The notes beneath the pieces are model-generated. The model was not told the DNA's origin. It saw only the letters and a list, made by a program, of their open reading frames with translations, and ran no database searches. DNA of 43,546 nt from Pseudomonadota bacterium (GTDB lineage Bacteria > Pseudomonadota > Gammaproteobacteria > Burkholderiales > Gallionellaceae): assembly GCA_021782365.1 (NCBI GenBank), contig JAJXVB010000015.1, positions 1-43,546 of the forward strand, given 5' to 3'. Made by a program: the position numbers and the translations under genes. Shown piece by piece: positions 1-11,681 of this stretch (the first letter of the stretch is position 1; each line of letters opens with the position of its first letter).

Positions 1-211
1 CTTGTCAGCGGATTCCATCAGGGACAGAAGCCATAGCGCTTCATCTTAAAGTCCGAATGTATGGCTGCAATCTTTACCTTCTCGAAATCTCGATTGAAAG
101 CTTGGCAAAAGTGGGCGTCCATGTATGACCGGCCTCTTTGAAGCATCGAATTAAATTGAATGCTACTGGGCTATGCAAAATTGTCAGCGGCCGCAGTCAA
201 AGCCATATTTG
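1..211. other. Intergenic sequence, no gene recognised
   Basis: This stretch lies downstream of the EAL-domain gene and runs off the left edge of the window. Reading both strands I see only short frames broken by stops, and no convincing hairpin followed by a T run. It may hold the 3' remains of an old gene, but nothing can be named. Confidence 0.5.
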
Positions 212-3200
212 TCAGATACCCTTATCATTGGTTGGTTGGGGGGCTAGGAATTTCGCTTCGAGCTCCTCGCGCGGAACAGGTTTGCTGAACAGGAAACCCT
301 GCATTTCGTCGCAGTTGAGCAAACGAAGGAGACGCGATTGTTCCTCGGTCTCGACACCTTCCGCGACCACCTTGAGATTCAATGCATGCGCCAAGCTGAT
401 AGTGGTGGACACCAGCGCCAACCCCTCTGGCGAATCAGACATTCCCACCACGAACGAACGATCAATTTTCAGCGTGTCCACTGGCAGTTTGGTCAGGTAG
501 CTTAGCGAGGAAAAACCGGTTCCGAAATCATCGATCGCAACGGTGATGCCCATCGCGCGGACTGCCAGCAGGCTGTCGATATTGTGCTTCACATCTTCAA
601 TGATCATGCTTTCGGTAATTTCCAGTTCCAACCCGTCCGCTGCATACGCATCGATGCCGACATACCGTTCGATCTCGGCGACGAAGTCACGACTGCGCAG
701 TTGCAGCGACGATACGTTCACTGCGATGCGCACCGCCGGTAGTCCCGCATTACGCCAGCTCAAATAATCAGCTATGGCTTTGCGTAATGCCCAACGACCT
801 ACTTCGTAGATCAGTCCGGTTTCTTCCAGGACAGGAATGAATTTTCCTGGCGGCACTAGGCCGGTGCGAGGATCATTCCAGCGGATCAGTGCTTCGGCAC
901 CGGTGACTTTTCCGCTTGCAAGGTTCATCTTGGGCTGGTAATGCAGCACGAATTCTTCGTTGTCGACCGCATGGCGCAACTGGTTTTCCAGAGTCAGCTT
1001 GACGGCCGCCGCTTCGGTCATACTTTTCGTGTGGAACAGGTATCGGTCGCCGTTCTTCTTGGCAGCCTTGAGTGCGGCTTCGGCTTTATTAAACAAGGCA
1101 TCGGCTTCGCTTCCGTCATCGGGAAATAGCGCGACGCCGGCTTTGGCCGAGATGCGCAGCATGGCATCATTCAGGTAAAACGGGTGTTCCAGAAGTGCTT
1201 TTGTTGTCTTATCGAACAGACTGGGCAGATTGCCATCCGGGAAGACTTCCGGTATCACCACGGCAAAATGATCCCCCTCCAGCCGCGCCAGCAAATCCTC
1301 CCTTCCCAGTCTTTGCTTCAGCCATTCAGCAACCTGTTTCAGCAACAGATCGCCGCTCGACCTGCCCAGGCTGTCGTTGATGTTCTTGAATCTTTCGATA
1401 TCTATCAGCAACAAGGCAAGTTTGTGGCCTCCGTCGCGCGCACCCTGAATGAATTGTTCGACGCGCTCGGAAAACAGGCTGTGGTTGGCCAATCCGGTGA
1501 GCGGATCGTAGTAGGCGAGATAGTTGAGCCGTTCCTGTTTTTCGATGTGATTTATGGCGTATGCGACATCATCGGCAAGCTCACTCAACAGTTTCAATTC
1601 TTCCTGATGGAAAAATTCAATTTCGCTCGCATACAGAGATAGCACACCCAAGGTTTCATCGGTACTGATCAGCGGAATTACAACCATCGAGTTTACGCCT
1701 GCCTCGGCATATTGCCTGCCGAGCACAGCTTGAGGATCATTTTGCGAGTCATTTGACACGATGGCCCGCTTTTCCCTGATTGCTCGCGCTACCATGGTCT
1801 TCTCGGCGTCCTCGCTGGATGACAGGATGTTTTCGACAGCGGCCATCAGCTCTTCACCTTTTCCTGCAGATGCGCAAGGAACGATCCGGGACGTGCCCTT
1901 GTCGATGGTGCATAACAGAGCCATGCGGAACCCACCTTCCTCGACGGCTATCCGGCACGCCTCCCTGAGCAGCTCGTCTCGATCGTTTGCATGCACAATC
2001 AGCGTATTGATGCCACTCAATACTGCATGAACACGGTTGAGGTGGCGTATCCTGGCCTCAGACTCCTTGCGTTCCGTGATGTTTTCAAATACAGCCACGA
2101 AATGCCCTCGATCTGAACTATATACGGTAGTGGAGAGCCATGCGCCCAAAGCCGGCATATATGTTTCGAATTTTTCCGGCTGGCCGGTCAAAGCAACCCG
2201 GCCATATATTTCAAAAAGTTCCGCATTTTCCTTCCGTACGCCAGGGATGACATCGGTGATCTTCCTGCCGACTACTTCATTCAAGCCGGTCAGCCTGCCA
2301 AATGCGAGATTGACCTCAAGGTAGACGAAATCGGTTAGCACATCCTGTTCAAAAATCGTTTCGCAATACGCATAGCCCTCCAGCATATTTTCGAAGAGTG
2401 AGTGATAACGCAATTCGCTTGCCTTGAGCGCGGCTTCAGACGTTTTGCGTTCAGTGATGTCCTGGCAGGTGCCGAGTGCTCGTACCGGCTTTCCCAAATC
2501 ATCAAAATAGACCTGCCAATTTTCTTCCACGAATTTGATGCGGCCATCCGGCAGCAGAATTCGGTGCTCGATCGCGCATGGGACATCTTGGTCAGAGGAT
2601 TGCTCGAATGCCGCATTTACCGCCGCGCGGTCTTCAGGATGCACAAGCTCGATAAAGTGCTGATGGGTGGGCTGAAAACTGTCTAGATCGGTTTCAAAGA
2701 TGCGATAGGTCTGGTCCGACCAAATGACCTCCAGTGTGACCAGATTCGTCTCCCAGCTTCCCAACTTGGCAACCCTCTGGGCCGCAATCAGGCGCGATCG
2801 CTCGGTGTCGAGCAGTTGCGCCAGTTGTCGCTGTTCGCGTTCGCGCTTCTGCAAGGACTCCTGGGCCCGCCTGCGTTCAGTTATGTCTCGAAAATACCAG
2901 ACCCGGCCGTAAAAATTCCCGCTCGTGTCGACAATGGGCGAGGAAAAGCGGTCAATTATCCGACCATCCTTCAGCCTGATTTCATCTTGACTCCGTTCGC
3001 CGCGGTGCGTATACAGGTATTTCACCTTGGTGATAAAAGCTTCAGGATTTTCAGACTGGCCGGCTGCGAACGGAAGCACGATTGCGTCGACATGGGTACC
3101 CATGATCTGCGGCGTAAGCCCCCATAGCTCTATGAATTTCCGGTTGAAAGTGAGGACTTCGGTATTCTCGCCGACCACCATGATTGCATCGAGCGAAGTC

Positions 3201-3775
3201 TCCAGCTGGGTCTGGAGTAACCGGTTCTTGAAATCCAGCTCTTCCTCCACCGACCTGCGTTCGGCAAGCTCCAGCTTCAGCGCGCGATTGGCTTCCTCCA
3301 GCTGCAGCGTCTTGCCCTCGAGCTTGCGGATCAGTGTCTCGCTGTATTGCTTTAGCATCCCAGTTTCGTCACTGGCGGGCTGTTTTGAAACAAACGGGGT
3401 AGTGACCGGGTTGGCTCTCACATCGCGCAGCCGGGCGATGAAATCATCCGGCTCCGAGGGCTTCAGGATGAAGGCATCGGCCCCCAGATCCAGTGCAAGC
3501 TTCTCGTCTTCTTCCTCGGTGTAAGTCGCGGTGTAGACAATGAACGGGATATCCATCAGGCGGGATTCGGCCTTCCAGTGGCGCAGCAGCGTGTAGCCGT
3601 CCATCACCGGCATCAGCAGGTCGGAAATTACCAAGTCCGGTGGAACCTGGCGCGCCTTGATCAGCGCCTCCGCGCCGTGGCGTGCGGCTTCGACCGTATA
3701 GCCGTTTCCTTCCAGCAGGGCGCGCAGATAATAAAGATTCTCATCCTTGTCGTCGACGATCAGGACGCGGGTCAT
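212..3775 (-). CDS. Response regulator with PAS, GAF, degenerate GGDEF and EAL domains (c-di-GMP phosphodiesterase candidate)
   Basis: This is a cytoplasmic signalling protein of about 1187 residues. It opens with a receiver domain (ILIVDD-type start; phospho-acceptor Asp near residue 51 in LVISDLLMP). A coiled-coil linker, about three PAS domains and a GAF domain follow, then GGDEF and EAL. The GGDEF signature reads EGDHF near residue 834, so cyclase activity is doubtful. The EAL domain looks intact: EALIRW near 960, then NVSSLQL, EITES, DDFGTGFSS and AEGVE. Net activity is therefore probably c-di-GMP hydrolysis, perhaps with the GGDEF acting as a GTP sensor. I place the start at the ATG that overlaps the stop of the upstream response regulator (ATGA), because a longer upstream extension would run into that gene. 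Translational coupling with the regulator is likely. It is the last gene of the TetR/kinase operon. Confidence 0.88.
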   Translation of the reverse strand: MTRVLIVDDKDENLYYLRALLEGNGYTVEAARHGAEALIKARQVPPDLVISDLLMPVMDGYTLLRHWKAESRLMDIPFIVYTATYTEEEDEKLALDLGADAFILKPSEPDDFIARLRDVRANPVTTPFVSKQPASDETGMLKQYSETLIRKLEGKTLQLEEANRALKLELAERRSVEEELDFKNRLLQTQLETSLDAIMVVGENTEVLTFNRKFIELWGLTPQIMGTHVDAIVLPFAAGQSENPEAFITKVKYLYTHRGERSQDEIRLKDGRIIDRFSSPIVDTSGNFYGRVWYFRDITERRRAQESLQKREREQRQLAQLLDTERSRLIAAQRVAKLGSWETNLVTLEVIWSDQTYRIFETDLDSFQPTHQHFIELVHPEDRAAVNAAFEQSSDQDVPCAIEHRILLPDGRIKFVEENWQVYFDDLGKPVRALGTCQDITERKTSEAALKASELRYHSLFENMLEGYAYCETIFEQDVLTDFVYLEVNLAFGRLTGLNEVVGRKITDVIPGVRKENAELFEIYGRVALTGQPEKFETYMPALGAWLSTTVYSSDRGHFVAVFENITERKESEARIRHLNRVHAVLSGINTLIVHANDRDELLREACRIAVEEGGFRMALLCTIDKGTSRIVPCASAGKGEELMAAVENILSSSEDAEKTMVARAIREKRAIVSNDSQNDPQAVLGRQYAEAGVNSMVVIPLISTDETLGVLSLYASEIEFFHQEELKLLSELADDVAYAINHIEKQERLNYLAYYDPLTGLANHSLFSERVEQFIQGARDGGHKLALLLIDIERFKNINDSLGRSSGDLLLKQVAEWLKQRLGREDLLARLEGDHFAVVIPEVFPDGNLPSLFDKTTKALLEHPFYLNDAMLRISAKAGVALFPDDGSEADALFNKAEAALKAAKKNGDRYLFHTKSMTEAAAVKLTLENQLRHAVDNEEFVLHYQPKMNLASGKVTGAEALIRWNDPRTGLVPPGKFIPVLEETGLIYEVGRWALRKAIADYLSWRNAGLPAVRIAVNVSSLQLRSRDFVAEIERYVGIDAYAADGLELEITESMIIEDVKHNIDSLLAVRAMGITVAIDDFGTGFSSLSYLTKLPVDTLKIDRSFVVGMSDSPEGLALVSTTISLAHALNLKVVAEGVETEEQSRLLRLLNCDEMQGFLFSKPVPREELEAKFLAPQPTNDKGI

Positions 3776-4161
3776 CTTCGCTCTTCCCCGATCGGCGAGG
3801 GCAAGAAGCGTTCGATTTCTGCAACAAAGGTATCGGGATTGATCGGCTTTTCGATATAACCATTGCAGCCTGCGTCCAGGCATTTTTCACGGTCGCCCGG
3901 CATCGCATAGGACGTCACCGCGACGATGGGAGTGTTGCGCAGCGTGTCGATGCTGCGCAACGCCTGCGCAACCTGGTAACCGTCCAGTATCGGCAGTTGT
4001 ATGTCCAGCAATATCAGTTCAGGAACGCTCGACTTCGCCAGTTCGATTCCCGTCAGGCCGTCCGGCGCAGGGGTTACCCTGTAGCCGCGCTGCTCCAGCA
4101 GAAAAGTTGCCAGGTAGCGATTCTGTTCATTGTCCTCGACCAACAGTATTGTGTGGTTCAT
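3772..4161 (-). CDS. Single-domain response regulator (receiver only)
   Basis: This receiver protein of about 129 residues starts MNHTILLVEDNEQNR. It has the acidic pair near the N-terminus, the phospho-acceptor Asp in LILLDIQLP, the T/S switch in VAVTSYA and the Lys in IEKPINP. No output domain follows, so it probably acts as a phosphate relay or by protein contact, in the manner of CheY, Spo0F or DivK. Its start overlaps the stop of the upstream kinase gene by ATGA and its own stop overlaps the next start the same way. The three genes are therefore likely translated as a coupled unit. The kinase upstream is the obvious phosphate donor, and the REC-EAL protein downstream may share or receive the signal; both links are inferred from position. 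Confidence 0.9.
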   Translation of the reverse strand: MNHTILLVEDNEQNRYLATFLLEQRGYRVTPAPDGLTGIELAKSSVPELILLDIQLPILDGYQVAQALRSIDTLRNTPIVAVTSYAMPGDREKCLDAGCNGYIEKPINPDTFVAEIERFLPSPIGEERR

Positions 4162-6668
4162 GATCCGGATGATAATCGCAAAGGAATGGTAACGGTAAAT
4201 TCGCTGCCCTTTAACCATACGCTGCTGACGGATATGTTACCCTGCAGCAACACCGCGAGCCGGCGACAGATCGCCAACCCCAGTCCCGTGCCTTCGTGCT
4301 GGCGGGTCAGGCCGGTATCGATCTGGCGAAACGGCTTAAACAGCGTGGCCAGGTCACCAGGCTTGATTCCTATGCCGGTGTCTGCTACCCGCAGGCGCAC
4401 TGCAGCGCAAGGCGGCGAGTCGGGGCGCGCCCGGAAATTACTCACCGGCCCTGCCGTGAGTGTGATGTTGCCGCGCTCGGTAAACTTGATCGCATTGTTG
4501 AGCAGGTTCAGGAGTATCTGTTCCACTCTGCGCCGGTCGCTGACCATGTCGAAGGGTTCCTCCGGGATCATGACCTCCAGGGTAAGACCCTTTTCTTCGG
4601 CCATCGGGCGAATCGATGCGGCCAGCCGGTCGAGTGAAGCGCGCAGGTCGAACGGTTCGGCGCGTACCTCAAGCTGTCCGGCCTCGATCTTTGAAATATC
4701 CAGCACATCGTTGATCAATTCCAGCAGGTGGCGCGCACTGCCCCGCACCATGCCGAGTTGCTTGGTCTGCTCTGCATTCAGCGGTCCTGCGAGGTTTTGG
4801 AGCAGAATGCCGGTAAACCCGATAATCGAGTTTAGCGGGGTGCGCAACTCATGCGACATTGTTGCCAGGAATGCGGATTTCATCTCGTCGGCAGACCTGG
4901 CACGAATCAGTGCAGCCTGCAACTCATCGGTACGTTCGGCCACCTTGGCTTCCAGGTTTGCATTCAATTCGCGCAATGCAATTTCGGCCTGCTTGCGCTC
5001 GGTAATATCGATGCCCACGCCCACCAGGCAGGGCGATCCGTTAAACACCACCCGGCGGCCGGTGAAAAAATACGGCGTAGCCTTGCCGTCCTTGGACAGG
5101 AACAATGCCTCGACGGTCGACTGCCCTTTTTCGAAAACCTCAGCGATTCTTCGTTCCAGCAACGGTTTCTCTGCGGCAGAAAAAAAGTCCCCCGGATGCA
5201 TCTGCGCGATCTCTGCGCCAGAATAACCGGAAACCATCTCGAAGCTCCTGTTCCAGCGCAGGAACTGTCCCTGCTCGTTGTAAAAATACAGGATGCCGGG
5301 CATGCTTTCGACCATCGTATCGGAGAACAGTTTTTCGCTCTGCGCGGCGATTTCTGCCTGTCGGCGCTGTTCTTCGCGGGCAAAGTTATCCAGCGCGAAG
5401 GAGATGTCGCCGGCGGCTTCTTTCAACAGCGCAATTTCCTTGTCGCGAAAAAAATCCGGTTGATCCGCATACACACTCAGGGTTCCGCTCACCTGACCAT
5501 TTTGCCGGATCGGAAAGACGGCGGAGGCGCGGAAACCGCGTAGCTTGATTTCATTCCGCCACGGCAATGTGGCCGGATCATCGTACATGTTGTTACAGAC
5601 ATAAGGCTGGCCTGTGCGAAAAGCCGTGCCCGTCGGACCGTAGCCTTCCGGCCTGTCATCGGCGTAAACATTGATGCTGGTGATGTAGCCATTATCATCG
5701 CCACACACGGCCACAGGCACCAGCTCCTGGCTTGCCGGATCATGCCAACCGATCCATGCCATGCCAAACCCGCCATGCTCGATCAGCACCTGGCAGACTT
5801 TGGCGAACAGCTCTTCTCGATTACCAGTCCACACGATGGCCTGGTTGATCTGGCTCAGCCCGGCATACAGCCGTGACATCCTGGCAACCTCACGCTCGCG
5901 TGCCTTGAACGCCGTAATGTCACGCGCGATATGCGATACGCCGATGATCGTGCCCACGGCATCCCTGATCGGGGCGACCGCGACCGATACATCGATCAGC
6001 CGCTGGTCTTTGGTTAACCGCAGAGTTTCAAGGATCTTCAGTTTTTCGCCGCGCCTGATCTTCTCCAGGATTTGAGTTTCTTCATCCTGACGGTCGGGTG
6101 GGATCAGGCGCAGGATGGAAGTACCCACCATTTCTTCGGCGCTGTATCCGAAGATATTTTCTGCACCGGCATTCCAGCTGGTGATGATGCTGTTCATATC
6201 CTTGCCGATGATCGCATCGTCCGACGATTCCACGATCGCCGCCAGCCGGGCTGCAGCCAATTCGGAGGCCCTGCGCTCGCTGATGTCGCGGACCATGCCG
6301 AGCAGGGTGCCATCAGGCATGGTTGTAGCGGTCACTTCTGCATTCAGTACCGAACCGTCCTTGCGCCGGAATTGCCATTCCCGGCTATAACCGGATTGGG
6401 TTGTGATATCGTGCAGCGCCGGATTGATATGCTGGATCTCGGTCGTAATTACAATGTCGGAGACATGCAAGCCGATCAGTTCGTCTCGGGCATACCCCAG
6501 CATCCGGCACACAATTGGATTGGCGTCGAGATATCGGTTTTCCGCATCGGCGACCAGGATCCCTTCCGGCGCATGCTCGAACAGCATCCGGTGGAGCGTT
6601 TGTTCGCCCAGACGTTGCACTTCATCGGTGCCGGTATTTGTTTTGTCGCCGGAGTGATTTTTCTTCAT
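4158..6668 (-). CDS. PAS/GAF sensor histidine kinase
   Basis: This predicted soluble sensor kinase has about 836 residues. It has two N-terminal PAS domains, a GAF domain in the middle, a third PAS domain, a coiled coil, a HisKA domain with the phospho-acceptor His in MSHELRTPLN near residue 605, and a HATPase domain (LLNNAIKF near 725, DTGIGI near 763, GTGLGL). No transmembrane helix is evident, so the ligand or redox cue is presumably intracellular. No receiver domain is fused; one is supplied by the next gene. An in-frame TTG lies farther upstream at 6686, but I chose the ATG at 6668: it has GAGG about nine bases before it and lies just past the tetR stop. The cognate signal is unknown. 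Confidence 0.9.
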   Translation of the reverse strand: MKKNHSGDKTNTGTDEVQRLGEQTLHRMLFEHAPEGILVADAENRYLDANPIVCRMLGYARDELIGLHVSDIVITTEIQHINPALHDITTQSGYSREWQFRRKDGSVLNAEVTATTMPDGTLLGMVRDISERRASELAAARLAAIVESSDDAIIGKDMNSIITSWNAGAENIFGYSAEEMVGTSILRLIPPDRQDEETQILEKIRRGEKLKILETLRLTKDQRLIDVSVAVAPIRDAVGTIIGVSHIARDITAFKAREREVARMSRLYAGLSQINQAIVWTGNREELFAKVCQVLIEHGGFGMAWIGWHDPASQELVPVAVCGDDNGYITSINVYADDRPEGYGPTGTAFRTGQPYVCNNMYDDPATLPWRNEIKLRGFRASAVFPIRQNGQVSGTLSVYADQPDFFRDKEIALLKEAAGDISFALDNFAREEQRRQAEIAAQSEKLFSDTMVESMPGILYFYNEQGQFLRWNRSFEMVSGYSGAEIAQMHPGDFFSAAEKPLLERRIAEVFEKGQSTVEALFLSKDGKATPYFFTGRRVVFNGSPCLVGVGIDITERKQAEIALRELNANLEAKVAERTDELQAALIRARSADEMKSAFLATMSHELRTPLNSIIGFTGILLQNLAGPLNAEQTKQLGMVRGSARHLLELINDVLDISKIEAGQLEVRAEPFDLRASLDRLAASIRPMAEEKGLTLEVMIPEEPFDMVSDRRRVEQILLNLLNNAIKFTERGNITLTAGPVSNFRARPDSPPCAAVRLRVADTGIGIKPGDLATLFKPFRQIDTGLTRQHEGTGLGLAICRRLAVLLQGNISVSSVWLKGSEFTVTIPLRLSSGS

Positions 6669-6679
6669 CTCGTTTGGCC

Positions 6680-7393
6680 TCAACAATTTTTGTTGCGCGG
6701 TGTAACCGTCTTCTCACCGGTATTCTGTGGCGTGATCATCACGCTGCCAACAGCGCGTGCAGCAGGCATCCTGAGACCCGGACGGTTGGCAAATTCAACA
6801 CCTTCGTTAAGTAGCAGCAATTTACCCATTTCGCGCGCACGTCGCGCTGCATTCCGGTCGCCTTCTCCGGCAGCGATAATCGAGCCTTTCATCAGGATGT
6901 GCCATTTCCAGCCAAACTCCTCGGCGTCGGTTACCCCGGCTTCTCTGGCGATTTGTTCGAGGAATTTTCTGAGTGTTGTGAGATGTGCGATTGCCGCTCC
7001 GCGAATCACGGGGTTTTTGTGGGTTTCTAGCATCACGTTCACGAATGCGCAACCGTCGAAATCCGATTTTCTAAACCATTTGTCGTACACGTCGAAAACA
7101 GCCAACAGTCGGTTTCCCGGTAAGCCGCCTATACGCTCGACCGCTTGCTGAAGTTCTTGCGTCCATAATGTTTCACGGCGGCGCAGGAAGGCGAGTACGA
7201 GATGTTCCTTGGTCGGAAAATGGCGATACAGCGTTGCTTTTGCGACTCCCGACTGAGCGATCACCTGGTCGACGCTGACAGCACGAACCCCGAAGCGTGA
7301 GAACAGCTTGTAAGCGGCGACGTTGATGAGCTCATGTGCCGGAGATTTTCCCCCGGTAAATCGTGCCGATGATTTGGATTTACTCAGCGCCAT
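6680..7393 (-). CDS. TetR/AcrR-family transcriptional regulator
   Basis: This is a TetR-family repressor of 237 residues. The N-terminal helix-turn-helix spans roughly residues 20-65 and shows the family pattern, including VDQVIAQSGVAKATLYRHF. The rest is a helical ligand or dimer region. A basic, poorly conserved C-terminal tail of about 35 residues is longer than usual. An AGGAG ribosome binding site lies about ten bases before the ATG. The gene heads the operon for the kinase, response regulator and EAL protein, starting 12 bp before the kinase ATG. A perfect inverted repeat overlaps its own promoter, which suggests autoregulation and control of the whole signalling cassette. A TetR regulator leading a phosphorelay operon is an uncommon arrangement; the ligand is unknown. 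Confidence 0.9.
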   Translation of the reverse strand: MALSKSKSSARFTGGKSPAHELINVAAYKLFSRFGVRAVSVDQVIAQSGVAKATLYRHFPTKEHLVLAFLRRRETLWTQELQQAVERIGGLPGNRLLAVFDVYDKWFRKSDFDGCAFVNVMLETHKNPVIRGAAIAHLTTLRKFLEQIAREAGVTDAEEFGWKWHILMKGSIIAAGEGDRNAARRAREMGKLLLLNEGVEFANRPGLRMPAARAVGSVMITPQNTGEKTVTPRNKNC

Positions 7394-7495
7394 ATCACTT
7401 GCTCCTTCTGGAACGTCCTTTCAATCCTGGCTTCTTAGTCTGCCAGTTTCAAATTTCAGCCAAAAACTTTTACCTATTTACCAAGCAATTTTCAA

Positions 7496-7520
7496 ATGAT
7501 ACTGTTCAGTCTAGTATCAT
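7496..7520. promoter_or_regulatory. Inverted-repeat operator upstream of the TetR gene
   Basis: The site is a perfect inverted repeat with arms ATGATACT (7496-7503) and AGTATCAT (7513-7520) around nine bases. A smaller palindrome, ACTGTTCAGT, lies inside it. Its size and symmetry fit TetR-family operators. It covers the -10 element of the predicted tetR promoter, about 100 bp upstream of the tetR start, so binding would block transcription. Assignment to this TetR protein is inferred from position. Confidence 0.65.
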
Positions 7521-7536
7521 ATTATCCAATTGTAAA
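7508..7536 (-). promoter_or_regulatory. Predicted sigma70 promoter of the tetR-kinase-EAL operon
   Basis: Reading the minus strand, TTTACA (7531-7536) and TAGACT (7508-7513) are separated by exactly 17 bases. Transcription would begin near 7501, leaving a leader of about 108 nt before the tetR ATG. The -10 hexamer lies inside the inverted repeat. Confidence 0.6.
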
Positions 7537-7590
7537 TTGGTATTACTGTCACTTCCTCCCCCACAGCATTCAGTTTTGCTTGCGAGTAGT

Positions 7591-7731
7591 CGGTAATTGG
7601 TATCAGCATTGCCAAGAGACATCGATAGAGCCAAGGCAGCCGGTTTCGATGAATATCTGACCAAGCCGATCGATCTAAAGTGTTTCAGCATACGATCGGT
7701 CGACTTCTTAATGCAGATTGCAAGGAGATAA
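7591..7731 (+). pseudogene. Eroded C-terminal fragment of a receiver domain
   Basis: From 7606 the plus strand reads ALPRDIDRAKAAGFDEYLTKPIDL and stops at TAA 7729-7731. This is the typical last third of a receiver domain, with the conserved Lys in TKPID, as found at the end of hybrid kinases. Just upstream, in another frame, VIGIS matches the preceding receiver strand, so a small deletion separates the two. Earlier parts of the domain are not recognisable. It does not match the intact receiver domains in the neighbouring operon closely enough to be called a copy of them. It is most likely the residue of a lost hybrid kinase. Confidence 0.6.
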
Positions 7732-8117
7732 AATGAAAGAACGCAATTTGGATCGGCATATTCCCTTATGGCGTTAGAGTTTTGTGTTTTCTGCATGGCT
7801 GTTTACCCCTGCATTGCTGACTATGTTGGACGAGCTATCGTATGGCCGTTTAGGCCGAGTTCCGGGATTTGGCCCGAGGATAGGTTTCAGAGTTCACCCG
7901 TCATCGGGCCTGCCGTTGTCATCCGTCAGCAATCAGTTTTTAGAGGCCACTGATCCAGTTCTAACCAATTGGACGTGCAGCGGGATTGTACCCGAGAGGC
8001 TGATCCCAAAATGCAGCTGTTAGCACCATGCACTTATGTGAAAGCGTGCCATTTACGATTTCCCATAAAATATAGGCGAATGGGAAAAATCTAGATTTTC
8101 ATGGGAACCTACAAAAA
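7732..8117. other. Intergenic sequence between the receiver remnant and gyrB
   Basis: I see no convincing gene in this gap. A very short frame after AAGGAG (ATG at 7733) encodes only 14 residues. An inverted repeat TTTCCCAT (8059-8066) / ATGGGAAA (8080-8087) lies just beyond the gyrB stop. It could end gyrB transcription, although no T run follows on the minus strand. Confidence 0.5.
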
Positions 8118-10532
<2,415 letters not shown>

Positions 10533-10574
10533 TCAAAAATTGATTTTTTAACCCTAAATCCAAACTACTCTATG

Positions 10575-11681
10575 TCAGATACGCATCGGCATGACAACAT
10601 ACCGGAATTCAATGTCTTCCGGAGAAGTGATCAAAATGCTGCTATTCGGATCGCCGAAAGAAAATATGGCAGTTTCGCCCTTTATGCTGTTCAACCCGTC
10701 CAGAAGATAGTTCACGTTAAAACCGATGTCGATCGCTTCTCCGTGGTAATCGGTTTCAATTTCTATCTGGGCTTCTTCCTGTTCGCTATTGCTGCTGATG
10801 ATGCACAGGTTCTTTTCAGTGAGAACGAAGCGAACCCCGCGGAATTTTTCATTGGACAGAATCGCAGCCCTTTGCAATGCCTGCTGTACAACAATCCTGT
10901 TGATGATCAAGTGATTGGTATAACTTGGAATGACTCTTTTATAATCAGGAAACTTTCCTTCAATCAGTTTTGTGTACATCTCGATATCAGAGAAAATCGC
11001 CTTGAGCTGCAATGTCGAAAATTCAATCTCAATTTCTTCATCGCCTTCATCAAGCAATTTTGACAGTTCTATTATCGCCTTTCGTGGAACGATCACTTCC
11101 ATCCGTTCCAGATTTCCATCAAACAGAATTGCATTGTAGGCCAGTCTATGTCCATCGGTTGCAACTGCAATTAGTTTATTGTTTTCTATGACAAAAAGGA
11201 CACCATTTAGATAATACCTGACATCCTGCTGAGCCATTGCAAAATGGACTGACTCCAAAAGCTTCTTCAATGCTGCCTGCTTCAGCCTTATTTTATTGGC
11301 GTTCTCCAACTGCTTTTTGAGTACCGGGAAATCCGAAGCTGGGAGAGTTTGCAGGTTGAATCTGCTCTTGTTCGATCTGATCTGAATCTTGTTTTCCTGA
11401 ACATCGACCGTGACCTTGCTCTGGTCGGGCAAAATTCGCAATATTTCCTGAAGCTTCTTTCCTCCGACTGTAATCGCTTCCACTGAACCTGTCTGATCCT
11501 CTATATCCATCGTGGTCGTCATTTGGATTTCAAGATCCGTGGACGTAAAGCGAATCCTGTTCGCATTTTTTTCCAGCAATATATTTGAAAGAATAGGCAT
11601 GGTCTGTTTACGTTCAACGATGCCGATGACTGTTTGCAGCGGCTTTAACAAAGTTTCCTTTACTGCTTTTTCAATGAACAT
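10575..11681 (-). CDS. dnaN: DNA polymerase III beta subunit (sliding clamp)
   Basis: This is the ring-shaped processivity clamp of the replicative polymerase. It has 368 residues, close to the 366 of Escherichia coli. Three repeated clamp domains of about 120 residues fill the protein, and the C-terminus YVVMPMRI matches the family end. I place the start at ATG 11681 (MFIEKAVKETLLKPLQ), which corresponds to the family N-terminus; a longer frame from a non-ATG start at 11729 would add 16 residues that look non-coding. A weak GGGAAG lies upstream. It sits between gyrB and the oriC candidate and is probably transcribed from its own promoter in the AT-rich gap. Confidence 0.97.
   Translation of the reverse strand: MFIEKAVKETLLKPLQTVIGIVERKQTMPILSNILLEKNANRIRFTSTDLEIQMTTTMDIEDQTGSVEAITVGGKKLQEILRILPDQSKVTVDVQENKIQIRSNKSRFNLQTLPASDFPVLKKQLENANKIRLKQAALKKLLESVHFAMAQQDVRYYLNGVLFVIENNKLIAVATDGHRLAYNAILFDGNLERMEVIVPRKAIIELSKLLDEGDEEIEIEFSTLQLKAIFSDIEMYTKLIEGKFPDYKRVIPSYTNHLIINRIVVQQALQRAAILSNEKFRGVRFVLTEKNLCIISSNSEQEEAQIEIETDYHGEAIDIGFNVNYLLDGLNSIKGETAIFSFGDPNSSILITSPEDIEFRYVVMPMRI

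Noticed and set aside
3682..5226. Long plus-strand frame (514 codons)
   Set aside because: It lies opposite the well-supported kinase, response regulator and REC-EAL genes and has the arginine- and serine-rich composition typical of antisense frames.
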